Below are positions 1 to 8,509 of a stretch of 64,000 bases of DNA, one piece after another. Source of the stretch: a filamentous cyanobacterium ESFC-1 (GTDB lineage Bacteria; Cyanobacteriota; Cyanobacteriia; Cyanobacteriales; Spirulinaceae); contig KB904821.1 of the NCBI GenBank assembly GCA_000380225.1, positions 4,625,388 through 4,689,387 of the forward strand, in the 5' to 3' direction. Each line of letters opens with the position of its first letter. Position 1 is the first letter of the stretch. Both the position numbers and the translations under genes were made by a program. Below the pieces are notes generated by a model. It saw only the letters and a program-made list of their open reading frames with translations. It did no database searches and was not told the DNA's origin.

Positions 1-7
1 TTTTAGC

Positions 8-39
8 GCAAAGCCCCTCTGAAGTAAGGGGGTTTTTGC
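8..39. terminator. Hairpin with T-run, likely intrinsic terminator
   Basis: The arms GCAAAGCCCCT and AGGGGGTTTTTGC can pair around a short loop, and the right arm carries a T-run. It lies downstream of the minus-strand HepT gene but may equally end a plus-strand gene that lies before the window. Confidence 0.45.
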
Positions 40-133
40 TTAAATCTTGGTGAAGAATAGGGCGAATTTGTAGATTGCTGTCGAGAGGTTTTAGTCCCCT
101 AACCACCCTATCCTGTAAATTATTTTGTCTAAT

Positions 134-469
134 TTATGGGGTAGGAATGACTTTTTTTAGTTCTAAAATTAAAGTGGGCAAACTCTTGATGGCGGTATCC
201 CAAACCACATCGAGGTCAATTCCATCATATTCGTGTACGAGTCGATTTCTCATCCCATTAATGGCTGACCAAGGAATGGTAGTCAAGCGATTGCGAGTCG
301 GTTCAGATATCCGTTTTGCCGCTTCACCAATGATTAAAAATCTCCGAATCACCGCATCTTGTAGTTGTAAATCAGTCACTAAATCTTCAGGCGATCGCCC
401 AGAAATATATCCCATCACGATTTCGGCGGATTGCAACATATCAAGTAATGATTGAACATCCCGTTCCAT
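134..469 (-). CDS. hepT: HepT-like (DUF86) ribonuclease toxin, copy 1
   Basis: This 111-residue protein is the toxin of a HepT/MntA module, a family of HEPN-fold RNases silenced by a nucleotidyltransferase partner. The HEPN signature Rx4HxY is visible as R74, H79 and Y81 in RNRLVHEY. The family is normally 110-145 residues, so length is typical. Its start lies inside the 3' end of the upstream mntA (29-bp overlap), which indicates one transcript and coupled translation. It is clearly diverged from the two identical HepT copies at 52.8 and 62.7 kb. By family knowledge MntA AMPylates a tyrosine in or near this motif; Y81 is the obvious candidate here. It acts in the cytosol. Confidence 0.85.
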   Translation of the reverse strand: MERDVQSLLDMLQSAEIVMGYISGRSPEDLVTDLQLQDAVIRRFLIIGEAAKRISEPTRNRLTTIPWSAINGMRNRLVHEYDGIDLDVVWDTAIKSLPTLILELKKVIPTP

Positions 470-773
470 AAATTACCTGTGCAGAAGATAGAATAGCTTG
501 GCGACGCAGATAGTTCCGACTGGTTTCAATTCCCTTCCGAGTGATTAAATCCACATCTCTTTGAAAGAGTTGTTTGAGTTCTTCTTCCATTTCAGCTAAA
601 TCAAAAAAAGTAGGATGCGCTTCAGGATGAAATTGTACCATCACATCAACATCACTATTGCCATTAAAATCCTCCCGCAGAATCGAGCCGAATAAGGCAA
701 ACTCTGTGACATTCCACTTTTGGCAAAATTCAGCAATTTTTTCCATCGGCAGTGCGATCGCTGTCTCGGTCAT
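441..773 (-). CDS. mntA: MntA-like nucleotidyltransferase antitoxin, copy 1
   Basis: This 110-residue protein is a minimal nucleotidyltransferase. The motif GS-x10-DxD is intact: G29-S30, then D41 and D43 in SDVDVMV. Proteins of this family AMPylate and so silence a HepT toxin, and the hepT gene follows on the same strand with a 29-bp overlap. The start ATG at 773 is preceded on its strand by AT-rich DNA shared with the divergent DUF2157 gene. Antitoxin-first order is usual for the module. A general minor nucleotidyltransferase role is possible, but the HepT partner makes the TA reading the best one. Confidence 0.85.
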   Translation of the reverse strand: MTETAIALPMEKIAEFCQKWNVTEFALFGSILREDFNGNSDVDVMVQFHPEAHPTFFDLAEMEEELKQLFQRDVDLITRKGIETSRNYLRRQAILSSAQVIYGTGCSIIT

Positions 774-837
774 GTTAACCTTAACCTCTAGTTCGCCTCA
801 GTCTATATTGTTGCGTGAGTTATTGTAATTATTTTAT

Positions 838-852
838 CGAGGCAGAACCTCG
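838..852. repeat. Small hairpin repeat CGAGG-CAGAA-CCTCG
   Basis: A perfect 5-bp-stem hairpin lies between the divergent mntA and DUF2157 genes. Sequences of this kind (CGAGGCAGAxCCTCG) occur as dispersed repeats in many cyanobacterial intergenic regions. No function is evident. Confidence 0.4.
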
Positions 853-951
853 TTGTTTCGTTCCTAGGTTATACCAAAGAACGAACGGGAATAATCTAAA
901 AGCATTGGCATTTCGCTATACTTGGATACTGCCCTACAGATCGCACTCCTC

Positions 952-2337
952 ATGGTTTCCGAGAAATTTCGCCAGCAGTTGCGAACCGAAGTCCAACAAT
1001 GGCACGACGAAGGCTTGATTGACAATCGCCTGTATGAAGGCTTGATGCAGCGCTATCGCCTACACGATCTGGAAAATAGCGCTAGAAGTCGCTTTATCTT
1101 GATTTTGTTTGGCTTGGGCTGTATTTTGGTCGGTTTAGCGGCGATTACTTTGGTGTCAGCGAATTGGCAAGGTTGGTCTGTGGTGGTGCGAACAACTATC
1201 CTGGTGAGTGTTTTCTTGATTGTGAATAGCCTGGGTTTTTATCTGTGGCAACAGGCAGGGGATTCTTGGCAGCATCGCGCGGGACAGGGTTTACTGTTGT
1301 TGGGGGTGTTGGTTTTAGGGGCGAATTTGGGGCTGATGTCCCAGATGTTTCACCAAAGCGGCGAACTTTACCAGTTATTGCTGGTTTGGGCGTTGGGGGC
1401 GCTGGTGATGGCGTATGGCCTCAAATTGGCGTTTCTGGGGGTGTTTGCGGCAATTATTGGCGGCTGGGGCTATGTTTTTGGCATCCCTTATATTTACAAT
1501 CCGGGGCCGTTGACGGGGTATCAGTTGGCGTTACAGCATTTCCCTATTCTTACCTTGATTTTCGCGATCCCTTTGGCATATTGGTGTCGATCGCGTTGGT
1601 TGTATGGTTTAGGAATTTGGATCGCAACGATCGCCCTAGAAGTGAATTTAATTTTTCTGGCGATTAAGCTGTTTGATGCGGGGGTGGCAAGTTCTGCTAC
1701 GATTATCGCGATCGCGACAACTTTAGCCCCGGCTTTACTCTGGGCGTATCGTTATCACCCCCGGCCAAAATTAAACTCAATTAATCAAAAGTCAGCGATT
1801 TTGTTTATCAGCGTAGTATTTTACCTGTTTTCCTTTCGCTGGTTTTGGTATTCACCCCCTAATCCTGGCATCGAACCGATGACACTACAAGATTGGTGGG
1901 TGGTGATGGACGCGATCGCGCTGATTGGAGTCGCGTTATATTATTGGTGGCGGCTCGGTTGGCAACCGGGACAGATGTGGAAACTGGATTTCGCTAGTGT
2001 TGCCTTGGGTTTAGCCCTGATTGCTACGACGGGAATTGTGTGGTGGCATAATCGTTTTGAGGCGTTAGGCGCGATCGCGGTTGTGACGTTTAATTGCTTT
2101 TTAATCTTGTTAGCCTTGGGACTGATTCGCTACGCTTTAATTGCAGGGACGAGACAGGGTTTTTGGTGGGGAATGTTGTTGATTGTGGCTCAAATCCTCT
2201 CGCGGATGTTGGAGTACAATACAGGACTGTTGCTCAAAGCTGCTGTGTTGTTTGCTTGTGGGGCAGGCGCGATCGCGGCGGGTTTTTGGTTTGAACGCTA
2301 TTTGCGATCGTATCAAGCTAATATTTCTGAAAGTTAG
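952..2337 (+). CDS. DUF2157 multi-pass membrane protein
   Basis: The protein (about 461 residues) starts with a short soluble helix segment containing WHDEGLIDNRLYEGL, followed by roughly 13 hydrophobic segments through to the C-terminus, where the stretch WFERYLRSY ends it. This matches the DUF2157 layout: a small cytosolic N-terminal domain and a polytopic membrane body of unknown function. I chose ATG 952 because the longer reading starts with TTG at 922 and adds ten residues with no ribosome site. The stop at 2337 is followed within a few bases by a heptamer repeat array. No partner gene is obvious, and no enzymatic motif was found. Confidence 0.8.
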   Translation: MVSEKFRQQLRTEVQQWHDEGLIDNRLYEGLMQRYRLHDLENSARSRFILILFGLGCILVGLAAITLVSANWQGWSVVVRTTILVSVFLIVNSLGFYLWQQAGDSWQHRAGQGLLLLGVLVLGANLGLMSQMFHQSGELYQLLLVWALGALVMAYGLKLAFLGVFAAIIGGWGYVFGIPYIYNPGPLTGYQLALQHFPILTLIFAIPLAYWCRSRWLYGLGIWIATIALEVNLIFLAIKLFDAGVASSATIIAIATTLAPALLWAYRYHPRPKLNSINQKSAILFISVVFYLFSFRWFWYSPPNPGIEPMTLQDWWVVMDAIALIGVALYYWWRLGWQPGQMWKLDFASVALGLALIATTGIVWWHNRFEALGAIAVVTFNCFLILLALGLIRYALIAGTRQGFWWGMLLIVAQILSRMLEYNTGLLLKAAVLFACGAGAIAAGFWFERYLRSYQANISES

Positions 2338-2341
2338 ATTT

Positions 2342-2475
2342 GTTGTTGGTTGTTGGTTGTTGGTTGTTGGTTGTTGGTTGTTGGTTGTTGGTTGTTGGTT
2401 GTTGGTTGTTGGTTGTTGGTTGTTGGTTGTTGGTTATTGGTTATTAGTTATTGGTTATTGGTTGTTGGTTATTGG
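2342..2475. repeat. Heptanucleotide tandem repeat (TTGTTGG/TTATTGG), STRR
   Basis: About 19 copies of a 7-bp unit, TTGTTGG drifting to TTATTGG at the right end. Short tandemly repeated repetitive sequences of 7 bp are an established feature of cyanobacterial genomes. Reading frames across it encode only the spurious repeat LLVVGCW. Confidence 0.9.
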
Positions 2476-2546
2476 TGATGAATATTAATCCAACGAGTAG
2501 GGGTGAGGTTTCCTTGCCCAATTTCAGTTATTGGGGATTCAGTACT

Positions 2547-2675
2547 ATAGTCAATCCTCATAAAAACCAGCAGCCCGCCCACAGATTAAAATCTGGGGCT
2601 AACGAGGGCAAAGTCCGTTTTCACGGATTCAGATAATTAAGCGCGAATGTAGGGAACTTAATTGTAATAACTATA
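2547..2675. repeat. MITE-like palindromic element, copy A
   Basis: This about 129-bp unit resembles the element at 52664-52790 along its length: an imperfect ATAGT...ACTAT terminal inverted repeat, the inner palindrome AGATTAAAATCT, and a second hairpin around AAGTCCG/CGGA. It is more degenerate than the other copies. It sits between a heptamer array and the cysteine desulfurase gene. Confidence 0.65.
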
Positions 2676-2741
2676 ACAACAAACAACAAACAACAAAAAG
2701 CTAGTCAATCCTCGGAAAAACGTTATCCTTAACGATAAAAA

Positions 2742-3896
2742 ATGAGACCAATTTATTTAGATAACCACGCCACAACTCCCGTCGATCCGAAAGTCGTTGA
2801 AGCGATGTTGCCGTATTTTAGCGAGTATTTTGGCAACCCTTCGAGTATTACCCATCATTACGGTTGGGAAGCCGAAGCCGGGGTGAAAAAAGCTAGAGAA
2901 ATTATCGCCGAAAGTATTAATGCTTCCCCGGAAGAAATCATTTTCACCAGTGGCGCAACCGAAGCCAATAATCTTGCAATTAAGGGAATTGCTGAAAACT
3001 ATTTCAATCAAGGACGGCATATTATTACCCTGGCGACGGAACATCATGCGGTACTCGATCCTTGTGAGTATTTAGAAAAACTGGGTTTTGAAGTGACTTA
3101 TTTACCGGTTGAAAAGGATGGTTTAATTAATCTCGAAACCTTAGAAAAAAGTCTGCGGGAAGACACGATTTTGGTGTCGATTATGGCGGCCAATAATGAA
3201 ATTGGCGTGTTGCAACCCCTGGCTGAAATTGGCGAATTGTGTCGCGATCGCGGGGTCTTTTTTCATACTGACGCGGCCCAAGCGTTGGGTAAAATTCCTT
3301 TGGATGTCCAAGGGATGCAGATTGATGTGATGTCTCTGACGGCGCATAAACTGTACGGGCCGAAGGGGATCGGGGCGCTGTATGTGCGACGACGCAACCC
3401 TAGAGTGCGCTTGGCGGCACAGTTACACGGGGGAGGTCAAGAAAAGGGGTTGCGGTCTGGGACGCTGTATCCGCCGCAAATTGTGGGCTTTGGGGAAGCG
3501 GTACGGTTAGCCCTAGAAGAAAGGGAGACGGAAGGAAAGCGTCAGCAAGAGTTGCGCGATCGCCTCTGGGAACAACTTCAGCAACTCGATGAGGTTTATC
3601 TCAACGGCCACCCTAGCCAACGGTTACCGGGGAATTTAAACGTGAGTTTTGCCGGGGTCGATGGGGCGGCATTATTACTGGGGTTACAAAATCAGATCGC
3701 TGTGTCTTCGGGTTCTGCTTGTTCGACGACTTCGACTGCGCCTTCTCATGTTCTCACGGCGTTGGGGCGATCGCAGGATTTGGCTTATGCGTCGTTGCGC
3801 TTTGGTTTGGGGCGTTTTACGACAGAGGCAGAGATTGAAATGGCAGGGAAGGCCGCGATCGCGACGGTACAATCGTTACGCCGGGTTACAGTTTAG
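2742..3896 (+). CDS. Cysteine desulfurase, IscS/NifS class
   Basis: This 384-residue PLP enzyme takes sulfur from L-cysteine as a persulfide for Fe-S cluster and thiocofactor assembly. Visible residues are H101 (EHH), D177 in HTDAAQ, the PLP lysine K203 in SLTAHK, and the persulfide cysteine C327 in SSGSACSTTS. The N-terminus YLDNHATTPVDP is typical of IscS/NifS rather than the SufS branch. Length is normal. There is no iscU, nifU or iscR beside it; it stands alone between repeat blocks. Which of the cyanobacterial paralogues (IscS1, IscS2, NifS) it equals cannot be told from the sequence alone, so no symbol is given. Confidence 0.92.
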   Translation: MRPIYLDNHATTPVDPKVVEAMLPYFSEYFGNPSSITHHYGWEAEAGVKKAREIIAESINASPEEIIFTSGATEANNLAIKGIAENYFNQGRHIITLATEHHAVLDPCEYLEKLGFEVTYLPVEKDGLINLETLEKSLREDTILVSIMAANNEIGVLQPLAEIGELCRDRGVFFHTDAAQALGKIPLDVQGMQIDVMSLTAHKLYGPKGIGALYVRRRNPRVRLAAQLHGGGQEKGLRSGTLYPPQIVGFGEAVRLALEERETEGKRQQELRDRLWEQLQQLDEVYLNGHPSQRLPGNLNVSFAGVDGAALLLGLQNQIAVSSGSACSTTSTAPSHVLTALGRSQDLAYASLRFGLGRFTTEAEIEMAGKAAIATVQSLRRVTV

Positions 3897-4040
3897 TCCT
3901 TTGTCCTTTGTCATTTGTCCTTGGTTGTTGGTTGTCGGCAGAATCCTTCAATTGGTAATTGCTTCCCTACTCTGGGCGGGGAAACCCCGCCCCTACACGC
4001 CCACTGCCGACTGCCCTAAAAACTGATGAGGCGATGACTG
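3897..4040. repeat. Composite repeat block (heptamers plus GC-rich palindrome)
   Basis: CCTTTGT/CATTTGT heptamers directly follow the desulfurase stop. Then come TTGGTTG units, the perfect palindrome GGGCGGGG-AAA-CCCCGCCC (about 3976-3994), CACGCCCACTGCC, and ACTGATG units. The same order of parts recurs in opposite orientation at about 51045-51215, so the whole is a dispersed composite repeat and not unique sequence. Confidence 0.7.
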
Positions 4041-4133
4041 AAGAAACCCTTGTCATCCTCCCCATTTCGAGCATAAAATAAAAAAGTGCAGTTTGACCCA
4101 GATGAACGCTGCGCTTTTTGAAGACAAGCGCGG

Positions 4134-4467
4134 TATAATACAGTTCAAAAGCTCCGGTTGTGCTTGGGCCGCTCCATAGCCTTGCAGTCTTCTTAACCTT
4201 CCGTCTGGCTGGCTGGCTGCATCCAGTCTTAAATAATCTTTGCTCCTCTAGCTGAACGATTGTCGCTGATGGCGCTCGAAGATGCGATCGCTATTCTGAC
4301 TGCGTTCTCTCTAATAAAGCCCAAGCAACTCAGCTTAAACTCACACTCAAAGTTCCTAAAGATTGCTATCCGAGAGGGTTGCGCGAGTCGCAATGTTCGG
4401 AATAAATTTTAGGACATTTCTCTCCAGGATTTAAATACTGCCTTACAGAATTTTTCGAGGAAATTGA
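4134..4467 (+). promoter_or_regulatory. Putative rne promoter (-10 TATAAT) and long 5' leader
   Basis: TATAAT occurs at 4134-4139, with no convincing -35 box. From there to the ATG at 4468 runs a leader of about 320 nt with no ORF; it contains pyrimidine-rich stretches and a GGCTGGCTGGCTGC run. RNase E genes in cyanobacteria and enterobacteria are autoregulated through cleavage in long leaders, so this region is a candidate for that control. The promoter is read from sequence only; the regulatory role is inference. Confidence 0.4.
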
Positions 4468-6423
4468 ATGCCAAAGCAAATCATTATTGCAGAGAAAAAC
4501 CACATTGCTGCCGTCTTTTCAGAAGACCAAATCCAAGAATTAGTCGTCGCCACGGGAAACCAACAAGTTAGCGATATTTATCTCGGTACAGTCGAGAACG
4601 TGATTCCGGGTATTGATGCGGCCTTTGTCAACATTGGCGATGCCGAACGTAACGGCTTTATGCACGTTTCTGACCTCGGGCCCCTGCGACTCCAACAAAG
4701 TGCCGGGGCGATTACCGAACTGCTTGCGCCTCAGCAAACGGTTATGGTGCAGGTAATGAAAGAACCCACCGGGAATAAAGGGCCGCGTCTCACCGGAAAA
4801 GTGAGCTTACCGGGGCGCTACCTGGTGCTGATGCCTTCTGGTCGCGGGGTGAATCTGTCCCGTCGAATTAAAAACGAAAACGAGCGATCGCGCCTGCGGG
4901 CTTTAGCCATTCTGATTAAACCCGCCGGAATGGGCTTATTGGTTCGCACCGAAGCCGAGGGCAAAAACGAAGAAGCGATCATGGAGGACTTGGAAAACCT
5001 CAAAAAACAATGGGAGTCCATCCAACAACAATCAGAAAGCACCAAACCCCCTGCCCTGCTGAACCGAGACGATGACTTTATCCAGCGCGTCCTGAGAGAC
5101 ATTTACACCAACGATGTGAACCGCATTGTGGTAGATTCTCACTTCGCCCTCAAGCGGGTCAAACAACAACTGATGAACTGGAGTGGCGGTCGTCCCCCCG
5201 AAGGCGTGTTAATCGACCATCACCGAGAACGCCAACACATCCTCGAATACTTCCGAGTCAACGCCGCGATTCGCGAAGCCCTCAAACCGAGAGTCGATCT
5301 GCCTTCTGGCGGTTACATCATCATCGAACCCACCGAAGCCTTAACGGTGATTGATGTCAACTCCGGGTCTTTCACGCGGTCGGCCACCTCCCGCGAAACC
5401 GTGTTGTGGACCAACAACGAAGCCGCCCAAGAAATCGCCCGTCAACTGCGCTTGCGGAACCTCGGCGGCGTGATTGTGATTGACTTCATCGACATGGACA
5501 CCACTCGCGATCAACTCGAACTACTCAATACTTTTAACAAAGCCCTCAAAGCCGACAAAGCGAGACCCCAGATCGCGCAGCTTTCAGAATTGGGGTTAGT
5601 CGAACTCACCCGCAAACGCCAAGGTAAAAATATTTACGAACTGTTTGGTCACGAATGCCCCACCTGTGGCGGTTTGGGTCACCTAGCCCACCTCCCCGGC
5701 GAAGGCGGCGATCAACGGTTAGCCGATGCACCCATTTCCTTAGCAACGCCTTCTAATACTTTGTCCCTGAAACCGATTATCGACAAAGACAAAGATAAAC
5801 GGGAAGTCGAACCGGAAGTGTTACTGGATTTGCGCGGTGATGACAGCAACGGCAACGATTTAGACGTATCTCCTGGCGAAACTGGGACGGGTACTCGTCG
5901 CCGTCGTCGCAAACGAATCGGGGAAGGAGAAACGGTCAGTAGTAAACCGACCAAAGTTAACAGCACTCCAACTCCGACTCCGACTCCGACTCCGACAAGC
6001 GAAAGCTCTGGGGACAGCCCCGAAATAGCTTCACGGGGAAATAACTACGATCGCGATCGCTACAGTCGCTCCTCCCGACGCGATCGCCCCGAACCCGAAA
6101 AAATCTCGGTAGAAATGACTCCCCTCGAACAAGACATTTATGCCTTGATGGGCATTTCCCCGTTGATTCGCGCCGATCGAGAAGTCAAAAATCCCAAAGC
6201 CGCGATCGTCGATGTCAAAGACCCAGAGGACAGTGCAGAAGATAGCGAAACTCGCGCATCTTTTACCGAATCAGAAACGCCTCAGACGACTACTGCGACC
6301 CTAGAACCGGAAACCAAAAGCTCCTCAGAAGCCGAAGAAGCCGAAGAAGCCGAAGACCAAGACAGCAGCGATGCTCGTCCGACGATTCGCCGTCGCCGTC
6401 GCCGTTCCTCGGCGCGATCGTAA
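4468..6423 (+). CDS. rne: Ribonuclease E/G
   Basis: This 651-residue protein is the endoribonuclease that starts mRNA decay and processes structured RNAs in the cytosol. The N-terminal half has the S1 RNA-binding domain (about residues 35-125), then the catalytic core with the two metal-binding aspartate segments LTVIDVNSGS and VIVIDFIDMD, and the zinc-link cysteines in CPTCGGLGH. The last 200 residues are low-complexity, with a Thr-Pro run coded by ACTCCG repeats near 5970-5995, and end in an arginine cluster (RRRRRRSSARS). In Anabaena a similar Arg-rich nonapeptide binds PNPase; the match here implies the same contact. rnhB follows, a common cyanobacterial gene order. Confidence 0.95.
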   Translation: MPKQIIIAEKNHIAAVFSEDQIQELVVATGNQQVSDIYLGTVENVIPGIDAAFVNIGDAERNGFMHVSDLGPLRLQQSAGAITELLAPQQTVMVQVMKEPTGNKGPRLTGKVSLPGRYLVLMPSGRGVNLSRRIKNENERSRLRALAILIKPAGMGLLVRTEAEGKNEEAIMEDLENLKKQWESIQQQSESTKPPALLNRDDDFIQRVLRDIYTNDVNRIVVDSHFALKRVKQQLMNWSGGRPPEGVLIDHHRERQHILEYFRVNAAIREALKPRVDLPSGGYIIIEPTEALTVIDVNSGSFTRSATSRETVLWTNNEAAQEIARQLRLRNLGGVIVIDFIDMDTTRDQLELLNTFNKALKADKARPQIAQLSELGLVELTRKRQGKNIYELFGHECPTCGGLGHLAHLPGEGGDQRLADAPISLATPSNTLSLKPIIDKDKDKREVEPEVLLDLRGDDSNGNDLDVSPGETGTGTRRRRRKRIGEGETVSSKPTKVNSTPTPTPTPTPTSESSGDSPEIASRGNNYDRDRYSRSSRRDRPEPEKISVEMTPLEQDIYALMGISPLIRADREVKNPKAAIVDVKDPEDSAEDSETRASFTESETPQTTTATLEPETKSSSEAEEAEEAEDQDSSDARPTIRRRRRRSSARS

Positions 6424-6498
6424 TAACGCTAACTTGGCATGATATCAGTCCTCCTTTATTCTGAGGAGGCTGACGATTGTTTTTTGCTCAAGACTCTT

Positions 6499-7134
6499 AT
6501 GGCCAGAACCCTCCGCCCCGTATTTAACTACGCTCACTTACCGGAACTCAAAACCAACTCCGAATGGATCGCAGGTGTAGACGAAGTGGGGCGGGGGGCT
6601 TTATTTGGCCCAGTGGTGGCGGCGGCGGTGATGTTACCGCGATCGTCCCTCGAACAACTGATGATCGCCGGAGTCCGGGATAGTAAGCAACTGTCTCACA
6701 AACGCCGTCAGGACTTAGCCACTCAAATCCGGTCGGTGGCCTTCGATCTTCGCATTGGTTACGCTACCGCCTCAGAAATTGACGAAATTAACATCTTGCA
6801 AGCATCGTTACAAGCCATGGGGCGGTCTATTTTAAAACTGAAGTCGCCCCCTCATTTATGTCTTGTTGATGGTAAAACCCCGATTCCCGATCTTGCCATT
6901 CCCCAGCAAAATATTGTCGGGGGCGATCGCCAATCTTTAATGATTGCCGCGGCCAGCATTGTTGCGAAAGTGTGGCGAGATGAATGGGTCATGCGTTGGG
7001 CTGCCAAATATCCTCAATACGACCTAGCCGCTAACAAAGGTTACGGGACGCAACGCCATCGCCTCGCCCTCCAACAACACGGGCCTTCTCCCCAACATCG
7101 CCGTTCCTTTCGCCCTTGTCAGCCCCAGTCTTAA
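6499..7134 (+). CDS. rnhB: Ribonuclease HII
   Basis: The enzyme cuts RNA in RNA-DNA hybrids, including single ribonucleotides in DNA. Signature motifs are VDEVGRG (acidic residues D28, E29), RDSKQLS, LVDG and AAASIVAKVWRDE. The reading frame is open from ATG 6439, but I place the start at ATG 6499 (MARTLRPVF), because the extra 20 residues look unlike the family; length is then 211 residues, as expected. It lies about 75 bp after rne on the same strand and is probably cotranscribed with it. Confidence 0.92.
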   Translation: MARTLRPVFNYAHLPELKTNSEWIAGVDEVGRGALFGPVVAAAVMLPRSSLEQLMIAGVRDSKQLSHKRRQDLATQIRSVAFDLRIGYATASEIDEINILQASLQAMGRSILKLKSPPHLCLVDGKTPIPDLAIPQQNIVGGDRQSLMIAAASIVAKVWRDEWVMRWAAKYPQYDLAANKGYGTQRHRLALQQHGPSPQHRRSFRPCQPQS

Positions 7135-7162
7135 CTGATGGGGAGTTTGAGGGGCTATAAGT

Positions 7163-8509
7163 CCCGCGCTATAATCTTTGATGAGCGCGTCGGGATACAT
7201 GGACACAGAAAAGTCAATTGAAGGGTTCGATGCCCTGAAAATTGACAATCGTACAGATCGTTGTGTTATGCTATTAGCATAAATATTTTTTACGGTAATG
7301 TTGAGAGCGACAAGATACAGAATTTATCCCACCGATGAGCAAAGGCAACACCTTGCTCAAAGTTTCGGTTGTTGTAGATTCGCTTGGAATTTTGCTCTCA
7401 ATCTTACCAACGAAACTTACAAAGCTACAGGGAAAGGTCTGAATCGCTTTGCTATTCACGCAAGAGATAACTAATCTCAAGAAAGAATACGAGTGGATGA
7501 AAGAGCCTTATTCTCAATGTTTGCAGGTTGTAGCGCTAAACTTATCTAGAGCTTTTATCAATTTCTTTGAGGGTAGAGGCTATTTCCCTCAATTCAAGTC
7601 AAAGCACCGTAAGCAGTCAATTAGTTACCCTCAAAATGTTTCTCTTGTTGAAGATGGGTTGAAGTTCCCAAAGATGGGAATTGTTGATGCTAAGTTACAT
7701 AGACCTATTGAGGGTAAAATCAAGACAGTAACGGTGTCAATGAATGCGATCATGTCAATACTTTGCTTCTGTCTTAGTTGATGATGGAAAAGATACACCA
7801 GAACAGTCAACAGAAGGAAAAGCGATTGGTATTGATTTGGGGTTAACTCCGGCTTGCAATTACGTCGGATGGGTCTAAATTTGATAATCCTAGATGGATA
7901 GCGAAGCACGAACGCAACCTAAAAGCTAAACAAAGACGGCTATCCAAAAGGCAAAAAGGCTCTAACAACCGTAATAAAACCCGTAAGCAAGTAGCCAGCG
8001 TTCATAATAAAATATCTCGTTGTCGAGAAGACTTCCATCACAAGCTATCACGCAGGATAGTTAACGAAAACCAAGTTATTTGTGTGGAAGATTTAGCTGT
8101 TAAGAACATGGTTAAAAATCATTGTCTAGCTAAGGCGATAAGTCAAGTGGGATGGGGTCAATTCTGTACCATGTTAAAGTACAAAGCTGAATGGGAAGGG
8201 AAAGTAACCCTTGAGGTAAACCGTTTCTTCCCTTCCTCAAAGACCTGCAACGTCTGCCTCAATCAAGTCAGAAGCCTTCCCCTTGATGTGAGGTTTTGGC
8301 AGTGTTATCAGTGCGGGACTAAACATGACCGCGACATAAATGCCGCCAAGAACATAAGAGATGAAGGACTGCGTATTTTATCCCCCCGAACGCGGGAGAT
8401 CGCCTATCGCCCAGATGTAAGTCGAGATAGTAGAGGACGAAAGAAGTCTACTCGGAGCGCAGTCTGTTGGATAGGAAGCCAGCACGCCGTAATCTTTGAT
8501 TCGGTGTCT
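7163..8509 (+). mobile_element. IS200/IS605-family element carrying only a broken tnpB
   Basis: The unit has a broken tnpB and no tnpA. At each side is an imperfect hairpin whose loop contains the same 11 nt, TAATCTTTGAT: the left one at about 7163-7194 (CCCGCGCT...AGCGCGTCGGG) and the right one at about 8481-8509. Elements of this family lack terminal inverted repeats and instead have subterminal imperfect hairpins at both ends, so I take these as the left and right ends. Without tnpA it would have moved only with help in trans. The exact cleavage points cannot be read from one copy. Confidence 0.65.

Noticed and set aside
815..1018. Plus-strand ORF before DUF2157
   Set aside because: It overlaps the start of the real gene and a dispersed hairpin repeat, with no ribosome site or family features.
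2183..2488. Plus-strand ORF of 101 residues ending in VVGCWLL repeats
   Set aside because: First part overlaps the DUF2157 gene in another frame; the rest is the heptamer array.
3649..4026. Plus-strand ORF of 125 residues over the end of the cysteine desulfurase
   Set aside because: Out of frame with the conserved gene; Arg-rich shadow running into repeat DNA.
4818..5102. Minus-strand ORF inside rne
   Set aside because: Antisense shadow of a well-conserved gene; Ser/Arg-rich composition results from the opposite strand's codons.
7631..7909. Minus-strand ORF of 92 residues
   Set aside because: It is antisense to the TnpB remnant and has no coding character.
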